Assembly: GCA_965220305.1 (NCBI GenBank)
Contig: OZ244817.1
Span: 1,922,001-1,986,000, forward strand
From: G965220305 sp965220305
GTDB lineage: Bacteria; Chloroflexota; Dehalococcoidia; Lucifugimonadales; UBA3495
Direction of reading: 5' to 3'
Length of the DNA: 64,000 bases
Shown here: positions 62,507-64,000 of the stretch, piece after piece
Position numbering within the stretch: position 1 is the first letter of the stretch
How the letters are laid out: every line of letters begins with the position of its first letter
The notes under the pieces: model-generated
Database searches by the model: none
What the model was told of the DNA's origin: nothing
Seen by the model: the letters and a program-made list of their open reading frames with translations, nothing else
Translations under genes and position numbers: made by a program

Positions 62507-62681
62507 GCCTGTTACTCCCCTAACCTCCGCAGCGGACCCCCATCCCTACTATGACGAGGCCAAACGATGGTACAGCAAGGACAACCAGTTTTCGCACTCG
62601 GCCCGCCCAGTGAATGTCCTTATCCGCAACCAAGTTCACCATTAAGGAATTGCACCATGGTGCGGCAGGGAGCTGCTACCA

Positions 62682-62930
62682 ATGCATAACGAATTTACGG
62701 TCGTTTACGAAAAAGACGACGGATGGTTCATCGGCTATTGCCTGGAAATCCCCGGCGCCAACGGCCAGGGCAAAACTAAGGAAGAATGCCGCACCAACCT
62801 AGCCGAAGCCATCGCCCTTATCCTTACTCACCGCCGGGAAAGCGGGATGAAAGGAGTCCCCTACGGTGTCAAACCGGAAACCATCGTTCTTCCCGACGCC
62901 CTTCCCGATGGCGACAACTACATCGTATGA
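62682..62930 (+). CDS. hicB: HicB family antitoxin
   Basis: 82 residues with the partial RNase-H-like fold of HicB: EFTVVYEKDDGWFIGYCLEI, then PGANGQGKTKEECRTNLAEA. The usual DNA-binding RHH/HTH tail is lacking; it ends DALPDGDNYIV. The stop overlaps the hicA start by four bases. The antitoxin comes first, as in many hicBA-order loci. Confidence 0.85.
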   Translation: MHNEFTVVYEKDDGWFIGYCLEIPGANGQGKTKEECRTNLAEAIALILTHRRESGMKGVPYGVKPETIVLPDALPDGDNYIV

Positions 62931-63121
62931 AATTGAGCGACCTGCTCCGGCATCTCCGGCGCAACGGTTGCCAACTTCTGCGGCATGGTCGTTCTCACGA
63001 CTTGTGGACTAACCCCGAAACCGGAGAATTCGAGGCCATCCCCCGCCACACCGAAATCAAAAATTTGCTGGCCGACCAAATTTGCCGCAGGCTCTCCATC
63101 CTCAGAATAGGTCGGCAATAA
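62927..63121 (+). CDS. hicA: HicA family toxin
   Basis: 64 residues: MKLSDLLRHLRRNGCQLLRH, then GRSHDLWTNPETGEFEAIPR HTEIKNLL in the next stretch. It has the dsRBD-like fold of HicA mRNA interferases with the catalytic His in RSHDLW. ATG overlaps the hicB stop, so toxin synthesis is coupled to antitoxin. acs starts 35 bases downstream. Confidence 0.87.
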   Translation: MKLSDLLRHLRRNGCQLLRHGRSHDLWTNPETGEFEAIPRHTEIKNLLADQICRRLSILRIGRQ

Positions 63122-63156
63122 CCAAAGCGTTACATATCCTCAAGAGGAGAGACATC

Positions 63157-64000
63157 ATGGTACAGCAAGGACAGATTGACCACTTGCTCCAGGAGACCGG
63201 CGAGATTCCCCCGCCTCCCCACGTGGCCCAACAGGCTACCCTCCAGGATTACGACGCGGTTTACGCGCGCTCCATAGAAGACCCGGAGGGCTTCTGGGCC
63301 GACGTGGCTTCCGAGTTAGACTGGTTCCAGCCTTGGGACAAGGTGTTCCAGTGGGACTACCCCACCTTCCAGTGGTTCTTGGGCGGCAAGTGCAACATCA
63401 CCTACAACTGCTTGGACCGCCACCTCAACACCCCCACCAAGAATAAGGCAGCCTTCATCTGGCTGGGCGAGGACGGTTCGGAGCGGGTCTTCACCTACGG
63501 CAGGCTGGCCCAATTGGTGAACAAGTTCGCCAACGGCCTCAAGTCCCTGGGAATCGGCAAGGGCGACCGGGTGGTCATCTACATGCCCCTGACCCCCGAG
63601 GGGGCCATCGCCATGCTGGCCTGCGCCCGCATCGGCGCGATACACAGCGTGGTCTACGCCGGGTTCAGCGTCGGCTCCCTGCGGGACCGCATCATCGACG
63701 CCCAGGCCAAGGCGCTGATTACCGGCGACGTCGGATACCGGCGGGGCAACCGGGTGGACCTGAAGGGCATCAGCGACGAGGCGACGCCGGGGCTGGACTT
63801 CCTGGAGCACATCGTGGTGTGGCGCCGGGAGGACGAAAAGCCGCCCCTGGGCCCCAAAGAGGTGGACTTCGACGAGTTGATGTCCCAGGGCGGCATTGAG
63901 TGTCCCGCCGAAGTGATGGACTCGGAGGACCCCCTGTACATCCTCTACACCAGCGGCACCACCGGCAAGCCAAAGGGGGTGCAGCACGTCCACGGCGGCT
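63157..64000 (+). CDS. acs: Acetyl-CoA synthetase, N-terminal part
   Basis: 281 codons to the right edge, start MVQQGQIDHLLQETGEIPPP after CAAGAGGAGAG. Acs-type N-terminal motif EDPEGFWADVASELDWFQPW and KCNITYNCLDRHL, then DRVVIYMPLTPEGAIAMLAC, RIGAIHSVVYAGFSVGSLRD and the AMP-binding loop YTSGTTGKPKGVQH. It forms acetyl-CoA from acetate, ATP and CoA. The C-terminal Lys domain is outside the window. The first 17 bases of the gene are duplicated at 62567-62583. Confidence 0.92.
   Translation, partial: MVQQGQIDHLLQETGEIPPPPHVAQQATLQDYDAVYARSIEDPEGFWADVASELDWFQPWDKVFQWDYPTFQWFLGGKCNITYNCLDRHLNTPTKNKAAFIWLGEDGSERVFTYGRLAQLVNKFANGLKSLGIGKGDRVVIYMPLTPEGAIAMLACARIGAIHSVVYAGFSVGSLRDRIIDAQAKALITGDVGYRRGNRVDLKGISDEATPGLDFLEHIVVWRREDEKPPLGPKEVDFDELMSQGGIECPAEVMDSEDPLYILYTSGTTGKPKGVQHVHGG

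Noticed and set aside
62505..62645. 46-codon frame starting at the TATAAT region (MPVTPLTSAADPHPYY)
   Set aside because: No ribosome site and its start overlaps the candidate -10 box; only the acs-like 17-mer inside it is notable.

Overview
The window is a high-GC bacterial chromosome segment. Gene content suggests Chloroflexota, possibly a SAR202/Dehalococcoidia-type lineage: a UPF0182 membrane protein, DM13 and DUF1501 proteins, and many single-copy catabolic enzymes (phosphotriesterase-like and D-aminoacylase/YtcJ amidohydrolases, LLM flavin oxidoreductase, CMD protein, LigB-type dioxygenase, VOC proteins). This assignment is inference; there is no rRNA or other marker to prove it. I saw no tRNA, rRNA or CRISPR array.

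Layout. 1-3340: 5' part of argD and a UPF0182 gene. 3454-14352: an insertion-sequence graveyard with two IS630 elements, an IS982, an IS3 remnant, an IS5 element carrying a nested IS427-group element, and an IS701. It also holds decayed phage or integrative-element genes (integrase, AlpA, ParB-like) and a DUF433 antitoxin. Most IS borders can be placed to the base from inverted repeats and target duplications. 14391-25095: two small membrane proteins, a leftward YhaO/YhaN (Mre11/Rad50-like) pair damaged by a fusion deletion, and a rightward five-gene coupled operon. That operon encodes an unknown protein, a degenerate BrxC/BrxD-like protein, an intact BrxC/BrxD-like ATPase, another unknown and a Snf2 helicase; it is a good candidate defence system. 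25233-28400: further IS elements and deletion derivatives.

28439-52948 is mostly metabolic: a Tat-type molybdopterin oxidoreductase, histidine phosphatase, phosphotriesterase-like, CMD, LLM, cupin-like, DM13, D-2-hydroxyacid dehydrogenase, twin VOC proteins, GATase/NUDIX pair, two amidohydrolases, epimerase, alpha/beta hydrolase, extradiol dioxygenase and a DUF1501 protein. Toxin-antitoxin genes (DUF2283 pair, HigA, BrnTA) and a precise IS4 insertion are interspersed, and related noncoding palindromic repeats lie between genes.

52949-64000 is accessory: a PstI/BsuBI-type restriction-modification pair, a rhodanese whose catalytic Cys codon is an in-frame TGA followed by a SECIS-like hairpin (probable selenoprotein), twin retropepsin-like proteins, a phospholipase-D/P-loop ATPase fusion, an IS701 inserted exactly at the stop codon of a cupin gene, an RHH protein, HicBA, and the 5' part of acetyl-CoA synthetase. 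The two most notable items are the putative selenocysteine rhodanese and the BrxC/D-paralogue/Snf2 operon beside YhaON.
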